A stretch of 13,600 bases of DNA. Origin: Tidjanibacter sp. (lineage in GTDB: Bacteria; Bacteroidota; Bacteroidia; Bacteroidales; Rikenellaceae). This document shows positions 1-7,112 of this stretch, piece by piece; the stretch's first letter is position 1, and each line of letters begins with the position of its first letter. Where the stretch lies: positions 1 through 13,600 of the forward strand of contig JAFYRC010000131.1 in NCBI GenBank assembly GCA_017547065.1, given 5' to 3'. The position numbers and the translations under genes are program-made. The notes under the pieces are model-generated. The model did not search any database. It was not told the origin of the DNA and saw only the letters and a program-made list of their open reading frames with translations.

Positions 1-616
1 CGGCATACTCTTTGATGTAGCTAGCCAATTTCTCGAAGCAGGGAGTACCCTTGTCGCAACCACAGCAGAAAGTGCCGTAGGCGGTTAGGCTCCACATAAT
101 GGGGTCGAAGTTGAATGCGATGCGAGCAGCCTCTTTGTCGAACTGTGCAGCCCAAGCCATCACAGGCTCAACAATCCACCACTCGTTCTCCGAGCAGAAT
201 ACAACCTCATTCTGGGTGGGATCGATACCAGCCAAGAGGGTATTTACCTGCTCTGCGGTGAGCTCGTTCTCGATGTGGAAACCAACGCTGGTTGCGCCAC
301 TCTCGAGTGCGTGGAGAGCTTTGGCATTAGCCTCAGCTACATCTTTCACGCAAATAGTCTGAAAAACTTTCCACTTGTTGCAGTTCTTAACACCACGAAC
401 ATAGGGGAACTGTCCTGCTGTTGTGCCGAGCCACTCGATGTTGTTCAAATCCTCTGCACGGTAGTAGGGGCGGACATTGAAGCCCTCTGCTGTGCGCCAT
501 ACCAGCTTCTTCTGGTAGTCGGCACCTTTGAGGTCGGTTGTAATGACAGCCTCCCAAGCCTCGGTGGAGACTTCGGGGAACTCCTCAAACAACCTTTCAT
601 ACTTGTTGTTTGCCAT
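1..616 (-). CDS. mutA: Methylmalonyl-CoA mutase small (beta) subunit, 5' portion
   Basis: The visible 205 residues start at the ATG read from 616 and run off the left edge, so the gene is partial here. The N-terminus (MANNKYERLFEEFPEVSTE, then DLKGADYQKKLVWRTAEGFN and VRPYYRAEDL) matches the small subunit of heterodimeric, B12-dependent methylmalonyl-CoA mutase. That enzyme interconverts succinyl-CoA and R-methylmalonyl-CoA in the succinate-to-propionate pathway. By family knowledge the small subunit resembles the catalytic one but lacks the cobalamin-binding C-terminus and catalysis; that region lies outside the window. The large subunit gene mutB usually follows directly and would be to the left, unseen. 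The start has no Shine-Dalgarno sequence. A perfect -7 element lies upstream at 693-700, implying a leader of roughly 70 bases. The family call is firm; the subunit choice rests on N-terminal sequence. Confidence 0.88.
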   Translation of the reverse strand, partial: MANNKYERLFEEFPEVSTEAWEAVITTDLKGADYQKKLVWRTAEGFNVRPYYRAEDLNNIEWLGTTAGQFPYVRGVKNCNKWKVFQTICVKDVAEANAKALHALESGATSVGFHIENELTAEQVNTLLAGIDPTQNEVVFCSENEWWIVEPVMAWAAQFDKEAARIAFNFDPIMWSLTAYGTFCCGCDKGTPCFEKLASYIKEYA

Positions 617-692
617 AACTTTTGATTGTGATTGTTATATAGTTAGTTGTTTGTTGTCTTCTTTTTTGCCTTCGTTTACCGCATAGGCGCGA

Positions 693-700
693 CAAATATA
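693..700 (-). promoter_or_regulatory. mutA: Bacteroides-type -7 element for mutA
   Basis: Read on the minus strand this is TATATTTG, a perfect match to the TAnnTTTG -7 consensus used by the Bacteroidota primary sigma factor. It would start transcription near 685, giving a leader of about 70 bases. I see no clear -33 TTTG, so the call rests on the -7 box and its position in the divergent spacer. Confidence 0.55.
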
Positions 701-733
701 CACATTTATAAATAAACTATCCTCATTTTTTCC

Positions 734-741
734 TACTTTTG
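734..741 (+). promoter_or_regulatory. Bacteroides-type -7 element for the helix-hairpin-helix gene
   Basis: TACTTTTG matches TAnnTTTG perfectly and lies 21 bases before the ATG at 763, implying a very short leader of about 15 bases. It faces away from the mutA element 33 bases to the left, so the 146-base spacer works as a compact divergent promoter region. Confidence 0.5.
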
Positions 742-762
742 TGAAAACATTCACACTAAATT

Positions 763-1842
763 ATGGCTCAACTTTTCACAAAAAGCGACATTCGAGGTAT
801 TGCGCTCCTGCTTCCATTGGTTGTTGTGCTCACTTGGGTGTTGGTGGAGGTCTTTTCCAGCAAGGGAAACACTCCCTCCGAGGAGGCTCTTATCGAGGAG
901 GTTTTCGCCCACGCCGACAGCACCGCAACGGCCCTTCGCCTACGTCCGTTTGACCCCAACACGGTCACCTACGAAGAGTTGCGCGCTATGAACATCGACA
1001 AGTATGTGGCCCGCAACATTGTCAAGTACCGAGCCTCGGGACGCACCTATGCTATTCCCGAAGATGTTGCCGTGGTTTATGGTGTGAGTGACTCGCTCTA
1101 CGGCCTTCTCAAAGGCCATATCCGCATTGCCAAGGAGTATCGCCCCAAACCCAAGCAGGTGACCACCGACACGCTGAGGGTCAACACCTTTGCTCCTCGC
1201 AAGAGGGACTTCAAGCGCATCCCCTTTGACCCCAATACGCTCGACGCTGAGGGCTTCTACTCGTTGGGCTGTTTCACCGCTCGTCAGGCCGAGGCAATGG
1301 TTGCCTATCGTGAGCGAATTGGTGGTTTTCGCTCGTTGTTGGAGTTTGCCGACTGCTACCTCATAAGCGACACCCTCTACACCGCAATGGAGGAGTTCAT
1401 CACCCTCTCTCCCCTACCCGAGCCGGTGAAAGTCTTGGTTGACATCAACTCGGCCGACTCCGCCGCCCTGGTGGCTCTGCCGGGTATCGGACCACGCTCC
1501 GCAGTTGACATTTTGCTCTACCGCGAGAAGCTCGGAGGCTACCATTCGCCCGAGCAACTCAAAGACCTTGCGGTGGTTATGGAGAAGAATTACAACCTCT
1601 TTGAGAAAGAAATTTGGTGCGATAGTTGCAAAATTCGAAAAATTGATATTAACTTTGTGGCCCCAAATGAGTTGGCACGTCACCCATATATGACTGCTTC
1701 TCGTATGAGGAAGATACTCAAACAACGACAAAAGAGAGGAGGTTGGAGCACTATTGAAGAGATGATCAGTGATGACATATTCACCACGGAGGAGGCCGCA
1801 AGGATTTCTCCCTATCTTCAATTCAACCCCGTCGTAGAGTAG
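763..1842 (+). CDS. Membrane-anchored helix-hairpin-helix protein (ComEA-like, four repeats)
   Basis: The 359-residue protein has a short cytoplasmic N-terminus and one hydrophobic segment (about residues 11-31), then a region facing away from the cytoplasm if anchored as usual. Four related helix-hairpin-helix units follow, at about 62-121, 154-215, 226-285 and 293-353. The third is canonical: VDINSAD, then LPGIGP at 239-244 and a YREKLGGY segment, as in ComEA, which binds double-stranded DNA during uptake. Units one, two and four keep the PFDPNT or DINFVAPNEL lead-in but have lost the glycine-rich hairpin, so they may be structural. Two internal units share the wording FDPNT, indicating tandem duplication. 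Such proteins are common in Bacteroidota and longer than classical ComEA; a DNA-uptake role is unproven. The ATG at 763 has no Shine-Dalgarno sequence. Confidence 0.8.
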   Translation: MAQLFTKSDIRGIALLLPLVVVLTWVLVEVFSSKGNTPSEEALIEEVFAHADSTATALRLRPFDPNTVTYEELRAMNIDKYVARNIVKYRASGRTYAIPEDVAVVYGVSDSLYGLLKGHIRIAKEYRPKPKQVTTDTLRVNTFAPRKRDFKRIPFDPNTLDAEGFYSLGCFTARQAEAMVAYRERIGGFRSLLEFADCYLISDTLYTAMEEFITLSPLPEPVKVLVDINSADSAALVALPGIGPRSAVDILLYREKLGGYHSPEQLKDLAVVMEKNYNLFEKEIWCDSCKIRKIDINFVAPNELARHPYMTASRMRKILKQRQKRGGWSTIEEMISDDIFTTEEAARISPYLQFNPVVE

Positions 1843-1859
1843 AGAGTAACACACACAAA

Positions 1860-1915
1860 GTCAGCAAGTTGTAATGAAATTACACGGCGCTGACACCCAA
1901 CAAAAGTCCTGCGCC
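1860..1915 (+). promoter_or_regulatory. rpsU: Structured leader of rpsU with two mutually exclusive hairpins
   Basis: Fold A is a 35-base hairpin, 1860-1894. GTCAGC (1860-1865) pairs with GCTGAC (1889-1894), a 4x4 internal loop follows, and TGTAAT (1870-1875) pairs with ATTACA (1879-1884) around a GAA loop. Fold B pairs GGCGC (1886-1890) with GCGCC (1911-1915) and GAC (1892-1894) with GTC (1906-1908). Both folds use 1889-1894, so they cannot coexist. Neither is followed by a T-run, so this is not an intrinsic terminator for the gene to the left. I found no convincing -7 element nearby, so the transcript start is unknown. The pairing is read directly from sequence; any regulatory role is inferred. 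Confidence 0.4.
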
Positions 1916-1960
1916 CAGAGCGTAGGCAAACAACAAAAACAAAGAAATTTTATAACTAAA

Positions 1961-1966
1961 AAGGAG
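1961..1966 (+). promoter_or_regulatory. rpsU: Strong Shine-Dalgarno sequence before rpsU
   Basis: AAGGAG lies eight bases before the ATG at 1975, an ideal Shine-Dalgarno spacing. None of the seven other starts visible in the window has one. This fits reports that Bacteroidota ribosomes hide the anti-Shine-Dalgarno tail of 16S rRNA using bS21, bS18 and bS6, while the bS21 gene itself often keeps a strong Shine-Dalgarno sequence. It also fixes the start codon choice. Confidence 0.85.
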
Positions 1967-1974
1967 ATACAATT

Positions 1975-2169
1975 ATGATTATTATGCCAGTTAAAGAGGG
2001 CGAGAACATCGAGCGCGCCCTGAAGAAATTCAAACGTAAATATGAGCGTACCGGTGTATTGAAAGAGCTTCGCGCTCGTCAGTACTTTGCAAAACCCAGC
2101 GTAACCAAGCGCATTCAGATGCAGCACGCTGTATACGTTGAGCAGTTGCACCGTATGGACGAGGAGTAG
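1975..2169 (+). CDS. rpsU: 30S ribosomal protein bS21
   Basis: This 64-residue, very basic protein has the bS21 pattern: the PVKEGENIERALKKFKRKYE N-terminus and then ELRARQYFAKPSVTKR. bS21 sits on the small-subunit platform beside the 3' end of 16S rRNA. In Bacteroidota it helps sequester the anti-Shine-Dalgarno tail together with bS18 and bS6. A tyrosine is present at position 54, in the C-terminal helix; a tyrosine at this position was noted in the Flavobacterium johnsoniae ribosome structure, as I recall it. The length is typical for the phylum. The start is fixed by the strong AAGGAG just upstream, and an internal ATG at codon 4 lacks correct spacing. The gene appears to be a single-gene unit ending at the hairpin terminator at 2190-2224. 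Its leader can fold in two ways, which would suit feedback control of bS21 synthesis. Confidence 0.95.
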   Translation: MIIMPVKEGENIERALKKFKRKYERTGVLKELRARQYFAKPSVTKRIQMQHAVYVEQLHRMDEE

Positions 2170-2189
2170 AGAACTTCTCACCTCCAAAT

Positions 2190-2224
2190 AAAAAAGCCGA
2201 CCTTCTTACGAGGGTCGGCTTTTT
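2190..2224. terminator. Bidirectional intrinsic terminator between rpsU and the GH57 gene
   Basis: GCCGACC (2196-2202) pairs perfectly with GGTCGGC (2213-2219). The stem is flanked by six A on the left (2190-2195) and five T on the right (2220-2224), so it reads as a terminator on both strands. It lies 20 bases after the rpsU stop and can also end the minus-strand glycogen transcript. Confidence 0.9.
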
Positions 2225-2250
2225 GTTTTGTATCGTTCCTTCATCAACTC

Positions 2251-2280
2251 AACCCTCGGGGCTTATCACCACCGAGGGTT
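2251..2280. terminator. Second hairpin between convergent genes
   Basis: AACCCTCGG (2251-2259) pairs perfectly with CCGAGGGTT (2272-2280) around a 12-base loop. On the plus strand it is followed by GGTTGTTTTG, a weak T-tract; on the minus strand it lies about 22 bases beyond the GH57 stop with no T-tract. It is probably an auxiliary terminator or 3' end stabiliser. Confidence 0.5.
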
Positions 2281-2302
2281 GGTTGTTTTGAACGACTACG
2301 CC

Positions 2303-3613
2303 TTATTTTGCGGCAGCCTTCTTGGCGGGCGCTTTTTTAGCAGGTGCTTTCTTTGCAGGTGCCTTTTTGGCTGGGGCTTTCTTTACGGGAGCCTCTGCGG
2401 GAGCAGCAACCTCCACACCACCCTCTGCAAGGGCCTTGTCAAGCTCGATATCGAAATCGCTCAACACGTTCATATAGTTGATGAACGCCGAGTAGGCCGA
2501 GTCGTAGGGGTTGAAGTAGCTGTGAACGTCGCCATCCGAGAACCACTTGGTTGCCATATAGTAGAAGTGGTCGGAAGCCTTCATGAAGTTCCAAACATAG
2601 GTGAAATCTTTGGAGTTGAGGGCATTAACCTTCTCCTGCAAGCCGTAGAGTTTCTTAAATGCCTCATTCTGGAGCTCATTACCGAGCCAAGCAGTAACGT
2701 CCCTCTCCTCGTCTGCCCACGACATTGCGTGGAGGCAGTAGAGAACGCCTGTAGGCTGGTGTGCAGCGGCGGTTTCGGTCACGGTTGCAAACTCCAAGTT
2801 GCCGGTAGCGAGCATTGCTGCGGGCAGATTCTCCACAAAACCGAAGATACCCGAGCTGGCTTTCTGGTGCTCACCGAATGTTTCGTAGTCCATAAAGAGG
2901 TTAATAACCTCACCGGTGGTGTTATCGTCGGCAATCCAACCAGCATATTTCTCGGCAGTCAGAGGCCACTCACCCCAACCCTGATTGGAGAAGCGGAATG
3001 CGATATCGTCCGAGAGTTTGTAGTTACGCAACAGCAGGCGCAACTTCTGGTCGAGTGCGTTTGCATACACGAAGTTGGGGCTCTTCCAACCCAAGACGTG
3101 GCGGGCACCCTCAGCCAACATGGCCTTGAAGCCCATAGCAGCCACCTGCTCACCGATGTTGTCGGAGTAGACAAGCTCGGTGTTACGGAACGAGGTGGGT
3201 GTGTAACCAAACTCCTCCTGCATCAGTGCGGTGTGAGCCTCTACCTCCTTCTTAAACTCCTCGGGCGAAGCAAGCGACGAGAGGGAGTGCGAATAGGTCT
3301 CAGCGAGGAACTCCACGCAACCTGTCTTGGCCAACTCACGGAAACTATCGAGCACGTCGGGGGTGTAGCTGCGGAACTGCTCAATAGCAAGACCCGAGAT
3401 GGAGAACGTTACTTTGAACTTACCCTCGTGCTGACGAATAAGTTTCAGAAGAAGGTTGTTCATTGGCAGGTAACACTCGGTTGCCACGCGCTGCATAATC
3501 GAGCGGTTGGCACTCACGTCCAAGTAGTTGTGGTCCTTACCCATGTTGAAGAACCTGTAGGTTTTGAGCCTCAGTGGCTGGTGAACCTGGAAATACAAAC
3601 AAATTGTTTTCAT
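2303..3613 (-). CDS. GH57 alpha-glucan-active enzyme (amylase / glucanotransferase / branching-type) with lysine-rich repeat tail
   Basis: This 436-residue protein opens with MKTICLYFQVHQPLR, the first conserved motif of GH57 (HQP at 11-13). Further family motifs follow: the SFRNTE segment with likely nucleophile Glu146, and FMDYETFG with likely acid/base Asp242. No signal peptide is seen, so it acts in the cytoplasm. GH57 contains alpha-amylases, 4-alpha-glucanotransferases and branching enzymes, and sequence alone does not separate them here. As the last gene of the glycogen cluster, 62 bases after the GT4 gene, it should act on glycogen or maltodextrins. Branching is an attractive option because no GlgB is present in the window. 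The catalytic part ends near residue 400. Residues 411-436 are a tail of repeated KKAPA units resembling histone H1 tails, which is not part of the GH57 fold. Confidence 0.85.
   Translation of the reverse strand: MKTICLYFQVHQPLRLKTYRFFNMGKDHNYLDVSANRSIMQRVATECYLPMNNLLLKLIRQHEGKFKVTFSISGLAIEQFRSYTPDVLDSFRELAKTGCVEFLAETYSHSLSSLASPEEFKKEVEAHTALMQEEFGYTPTSFRNTELVYSDNIGEQVAAMGFKAMLAEGARHVLGWKSPNFVYANALDQKLRLLLRNYKLSDDIAFRFSNQGWGEWPLTAEKYAGWIADDNTTGEVINLFMDYETFGEHQKASSGIFGFVENLPAAMLATGNLEFATVTETAAAHQPTGVLYCLHAMSWADEERDVTAWLGNELQNEAFKKLYGLQEKVNALNSKDFTYVWNFMKASDHFYYMATKWFSDGDVHSYFNPYDSAYSAFINYMNVLSDFDIELDKALAEGGVEVAAPAEAPVKKAPAKKAPAKKAPAKKAPAKKAAAK
2306..2383 (-). repeat. Coding KKAPA pentapeptide repeats at the GH57 C-terminus
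   Basis: Four KKAPA units and a final KKAAAK form residues 411-436. The 15-base DNA units differ at synonymous sites: lysine pairs are AAG-AAA, AAA-AAG or AAA-AAA, proline is CCA, CCT or CCC, and alanine varies too. The amino acids stay fixed. This argues for selection on the peptide rather than a recent slippage expansion. Confidence 0.9.
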
Positions 3614-3675
3614 ATCGTTTTGTTTCTCTTTTTTGTATCCTAATATTGTTATTAAACGGGGCCGTCGTGCCTTTT

Positions 3676-4983
3676 TTATTTGGCCTCCTGCTCCCTGATT
3701 ACACGCTCGTAGCCCTCTTTAATCTTGGCTGCGGCATTGTTCCATTTGAGGCCCGTAACCTCCTCCAAACCCTTGCGAGCGAAGAGCTCACCGAGTGCGG
3801 GGTAGGTCACCAGACCATAGATGGCGTCAGCCATGGCATCCACATCCCAGTAGTCCACCTTCACAGCGTAGTCCAGCACCTCGGCCACACCCGACTGTTT
3901 ACTGATGATGGTAGGAACGTTGGATTTCATAGCCTCCAAAGGCGAAATACCAAAGGGCTCGCTCACCGAAGGCATCACATAGACGTCGCTCAGAGCAAAC
4001 ATCTTCTGCACATCGGCACCGCGAAGGAATCCCGTGAAGTGGAACTTGTCGGCAATACCCAAGCGTGCCACACGGCGGATAACGTGGTTCATCATATCGC
4101 CACTACCTGCCATCACAAACCTCACATTCTTGGTACGTTTGAGCACCTTGGCTGCCGCCTCCACAAAGTAGTCGGGGCCCTTCTGGTAGGTGATACGTCC
4201 GAGGAAGGTGACAATCTTGTCCTTCACACCACGCTCCTCTTCCTCTTGGTTGCCCTCGGCGAAGCGCACGGCGTTGTGAACGGTCATAACCTTCTCGGCC
4301 GGTATACCATATTTATTAATAACAATATTACGTGTGAGGTTGCTCACCGCCATAACCAAGTCGGCAGCCTCCATACCTCCACGCTCGATTGCATAGGTCT
4401 GGGTGTTGATGTTCTCGCCACTGCGGTCAAACTCCGTGGCGTGCATGTGCACCACAAGGGGTTTGCCCGAAACCTCTTTGGCAGCAATACCAGCATAATA
4501 TGTGAGCCAGTCGTGGGCGTGAATTACGTCGAACTGACCTTCCAATTCGATGGCCACCTGGCGGGCTACCACCGCATACCTTGCAACCTCCTCCAACAGG
4601 TTGGCGCCATACTTGCCCGAGAAGTTGTAGCGCTCCCTCCACACGTCGCCGTCGTGGTGAATGGTGCCGGCCTTCTCACTGCGGCTGCGCTCCACCTCCC
4701 ACTGCTCGGGCGAAATGTAGGGTACCATATTGGAGTTGATCTCCATAAACTTAACGTGTCGCCAGATGTCGCTATCGGCATCTCCGCTACGATAGATTGC
4801 ATCCACGTCGCTCGCATTGACAACGCGAATAAACCTCTGGTCCTCGTCACCATAGGCCTTCGGGACCACAAAAATAACCTCCACACCATTACGAGCCAGA
4901 CCTCGTGTCAGACCATAGCAAGCCGTACCAAGACCACCTGCGATGTGGGGAGGAAACTCCCATCCGAACATTAATACTCTCAT
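3676..4983 (-). CDS. GT4-family glycosyltransferase, glycogen-synthase-like
   Basis: The 435-residue protein has two Rossmann-type halves of a GT-B retaining glycosyltransferase. The N-terminal half carries the glycine-rich loop AGGLGT (15-20) and HAHDW (155-159). The C-terminal half carries GRITYQKGP (262-270, with Arg263 and Lys268 as phosphate contacts) and SEPFGISPLE with the E-x7-E pair Glu342/Glu350. The MFGWEFPPHIAGGLG opening resembles glycogen/starch synthase-like proteins that sit beside GH57 and debranching genes. It probably transfers glucose from a nucleotide sugar to an alpha-1,4-glucan; donor and acceptor cannot be read from sequence. No signal peptide or membrane segment is seen. 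It starts only nine bases after the debranching-enzyme stop, so the two are surely co-transcribed. A second synthase beside the GT3 fusion suggests different tasks, such as priming versus elongation (speculative). Confidence 0.85.
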   Translation of the reverse strand: MRVLMFGWEFPPHIAGGLGTACYGLTRGLARNGVEVIFVVPKAYGDEDQRFIRVVNASDVDAIYRSGDADSDIWRHVKFMEINSNMVPYISPEQWEVERSRSEKAGTIHHDGDVWRERYNFSGKYGANLLEEVARYAVVARQVAIELEGQFDVIHAHDWLTYYAGIAAKEVSGKPLVVHMHATEFDRSGENINTQTYAIERGGMEAADLVMAVSNLTRNIVINKYGIPAEKVMTVHNAVRFAEGNQEEEERGVKDKIVTFLGRITYQKGPDYFVEAAAKVLKRTKNVRFVMAGSGDMMNHVIRRVARLGIADKFHFTGFLRGADVQKMFALSDVYVMPSVSEPFGISPLEAMKSNVPTIISKQSGVAEVLDYAVKVDYWDVDAMADAIYGLVTYPALGELFARKGLEEVTGLKWNNAAAKIKEGYERVIREQEAK

Positions 4984-4992
4984 ATAGCGACT

Positions 4993-6933
4993 CTATTTTG
5001 CTTTTTTGTACTTCTTAATCATCTGAGCAATCCTCAACACTGCGCCCACACTCCAAGCCTGCGAAATGGAACCACGAGCATCGTGTGGCGGATCGGCCTC
5101 ATAAATCTCCGAGAGGGAGCCGATACCGTTCTGGTTCATCTCCTCCTCAAAGTTCTCCAAGATCTCCTCTGCCTTGTAGAGGAAGCCATCGCCCTGTACG
5201 TCGAACTTAGCCTTCACGTAGTGCTCCAAGGGCCATACCCAAACGGTACCCTGGTGGTAGGCCTCATCCCTGGTGGTCTGGTCGCCACCATAGCGTCCCT
5301 TGTAGAGGGGGTTGCGGGGCGAAAGAGTACGCAGACCTTTGGGGGTCAGAAGGTGGCGCTTAACCACATCCGACACAGACTCCTGCTGCACCAGCGAGAG
5401 CATCTTGTAGTTCATCGAGCAAGCAACAATCTGGTTGGGGCGGATGAAGGTGTTGGCACCATTCTCATCCACATAGTCAGCCAGGTAACCATCCGACAGC
5501 CAGAACTTCTCAACAAAGCTAGCCTTAATTCTGTCGGGCATATCCTTCCACTCCTCGATGAAGGCCTTATCCTTGGTGCTCTTAGCGCAGTCGAGTGCAT
5601 AGCACACGGCGTTGTACCACAAGGCGTTAATCTCCACCTGGTAGCCGGCCCTGGGGGTTACGGGCTTGCCATTCACACAAGCGTCCATCCAGGTGATGGC
5701 ATACTGGGGGTGCGAAGCCCACACGAGTCCGTTGTCGTGTACCCTCACAACCTCGCCAATACCTCGACGGTAGGCGTTCAGCACATCTTTGGCATACTGG
5801 CCATACCTCTCCCACACCTTCTTACGACCGATGTTCTCCTCCAACTGTTGGAGAGTCCACACAAACCACAGAGGTGCATCTGCCGAGTTGTAGGCCGTAC
5901 CCACATTGGGGAACAAACCATCCTTCATCTCCTTGGTAATGGTGTCGAGCACGTCCAAACAAGCCTGTACGTCGCCCTGTGCCAAGGTGATACCGGGCAG
6001 CGACACGAAGGTGTCGCGTCCCCACCTACCAAACCAGGGGTAGCCTGCAACAACCTCGCTCTTACCTGCCGAGCGCACCACAAACTGGTGAGCCGAGTGG
6101 CGCAACATCGACAGCATATCGGTCTTCATATTACGCTCCGAAAGCTCCTTCTCAAATGCAGCGTGGAGCATCTCAGGGTCAATCTCCTCCAACGAAGCCG
6201 AGAAAATCAGGGGCTCGTTCTTTTTGAGTTTAACCTCAAAGTATCCCGTAGTCATGAGGTCCTCGTGGCAATCGTAACCACGTTTAGCCTCCTCGGCATA
6301 CTCAAAATCATAGTACCAATCGGGGGCTGCAGCAAACTCTGCCGTGGGGTCGGAGCACTGCATGTAGAGGTAGGGGAACTCCTCATAGAGCCTACACTTC
6401 ACACCGCCCTTAACGTCCCACGAGTGGCCGTTGGCATACATGTTAGCTTTGCTCAGAGCGTGTTTCTCTCTGAACGCCAAGAAGGGGCGCAGGCGCAGGG
6501 TGGTCTCACTGCGAGCATCCAACAGGGTGTAGCGCACCAAAAGCCTCGAATGGCTTGTGTGCTGCCTCCACAGAATCTCCTTTTTCAACAGCACACCACC
6601 CACGCGGTAGGTCAACGTAGGGGTGGGGCTATACTCAAAGTCCACGATGTACTTGTGGCCTCTCGGCTCATAGATGCCCGGGAAGCGGTGCAACGCAAGG
6701 TTGAAGGGCTGGCCATGTTGGATGACCGTCTCGTCGAGCGACGAGAGGAGCACATAGCTCTTGTCCTCACCTTCCCTGATTGGGCAAACCATCAGTCCGT
6801 GATACTTACGCGTATTGCAACAGACGATGGTGGTGCTCATGTAACCACCCGTACGGTTGGTCGAAAGCACCTCTCTTTGGAGCGAATACTCCAAATTACC
6901 CAAACTGTTCTTGTCAAATGTAAGTACTGCCAT
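4993..6933 (-). CDS. Glycogen debranching enzyme (GH133 amylo-alpha-1,6-glucosidase)
   Basis: This 646-residue cytoplasmic protein has a bacterial/archaeal debranching-enzyme N-terminal beta domain (about 15-245, opening LSTNRTGGYMSTTIV, then NTRKYHGLMV). An (alpha/alpha)6 catalytic domain follows (about 275-640). Diagnostic segments are YPWFGRWGRDTFVSLPG (298-314), TWMDA (414-418), GYQVEINALWYNA (430-442), HQGTVWVWPLEHYV (560-573) and SLSEIYEAD (606-614). The acidic residues Asp307, Asp416 and Glu609 are candidates for catalysis, but I cannot assign roles. It hydrolyses alpha-1,6-linked glucose stubs left when phosphorylase shortens branches, which complements the GT35 half of the upstream fusion. 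The 211-base gap to that gene lacks a TAnnTTTG element on this strand but holds two strong hairpins, so it is probably co-transcribed with separate mRNA handling. Length is usual for the family. Confidence 0.93.
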   Translation of the reverse strand: MAVLTFDKNSLGNLEYSLQREVLSTNRTGGYMSTTIVCCNTRKYHGLMVCPIREGEDKSYVLLSSLDETVIQHGQPFNLALHRFPGIYEPRGHKYIVDFEYSPTPTLTYRVGGVLLKKEILWRQHTSHSRLLVRYTLLDARSETTLRLRPFLAFREKHALSKANMYANGHSWDVKGGVKCRLYEEFPYLYMQCSDPTAEFAAAPDWYYDFEYAEEAKRGYDCHEDLMTTGYFEVKLKKNEPLIFSASLEEIDPEMLHAAFEKELSERNMKTDMLSMLRHSAHQFVVRSAGKSEVVAGYPWFGRWGRDTFVSLPGITLAQGDVQACLDVLDTITKEMKDGLFPNVGTAYNSADAPLWFVWTLQQLEENIGRKKVWERYGQYAKDVLNAYRRGIGEVVRVHDNGLVWASHPQYAITWMDACVNGKPVTPRAGYQVEINALWYNAVCYALDCAKSTKDKAFIEEWKDMPDRIKASFVEKFWLSDGYLADYVDENGANTFIRPNQIVACSMNYKMLSLVQQESVSDVVKRHLLTPKGLRTLSPRNPLYKGRYGGDQTTRDEAYHQGTVWVWPLEHYVKAKFDVQGDGFLYKAEEILENFEEEMNQNGIGSLSEIYEADPPHDARGSISQAWSVGAVLRIAQMIKKYKKAK

Positions 6934-7028
6934 ATTCTCTGTTTTTCTTCGTTGTAAAACTTTTTAGGTAGTTTTTGGTATTAGGTTTATTTTTAGGTTT
7001 ACTTTTCTTCGTGCATCTATACGGCGAA

Positions 7029-7069
7029 GGTTGTCCGACCACACCTTATTCCGTGTGCGTCGAACAACC
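7029..7069 (-). promoter_or_regulatory. Large intercistronic hairpin before the debranching gene
   Basis: An almost continuous 16-base-pair stem: 7029-7039 pairs with 7059-7069 and 7040-7044 with 7053-7057, with one bulge at 7058 and an eight-base loop. Position 7035/7063 is a C-A mismatch on the plus strand but a G-U wobble in minus-strand RNA, so the structure favours the transcribed strand. No U-tract follows it in that direction, so it is not a simple terminator. Confidence 0.6.
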
Positions 7070-7112
7070 AACCCTTCCTGATTTACTTTTCGTTTTCTTC
7101 TATCTTTTTCTT

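Noticed and set aside
99..625. Plus-strand open frames at 99-362 and 275-625
   Set aside because: They lie opposite the methylmalonyl-CoA mutase small subunit gene, whose minus-strand reading is uninterrupted and family-typical.
1861..2187. Minus-strand open frame of 108 codons opposite rpsU
   Set aside because: It overlaps the rpsU leader, gene and terminator; rpsU is unmistakable and the antisense product shows no recognisable domain.
2306..2383. The KKAPA-encoding repeat as a CRISPR-like or tandem DNA repeat
   Set aside because: Units are 15 bases, contiguous, in frame and synonymously diverged; they are coding repeats.
2228..6957. Long plus-strand open frames at 2228-3643, 3574-4974 and 5083-6957
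   Set aside because: All are in the codon-aligned antisense phase of GH57, GT4 and GH133 genes with clear catalytic motifs; they have no start signals and no recognisable domains.
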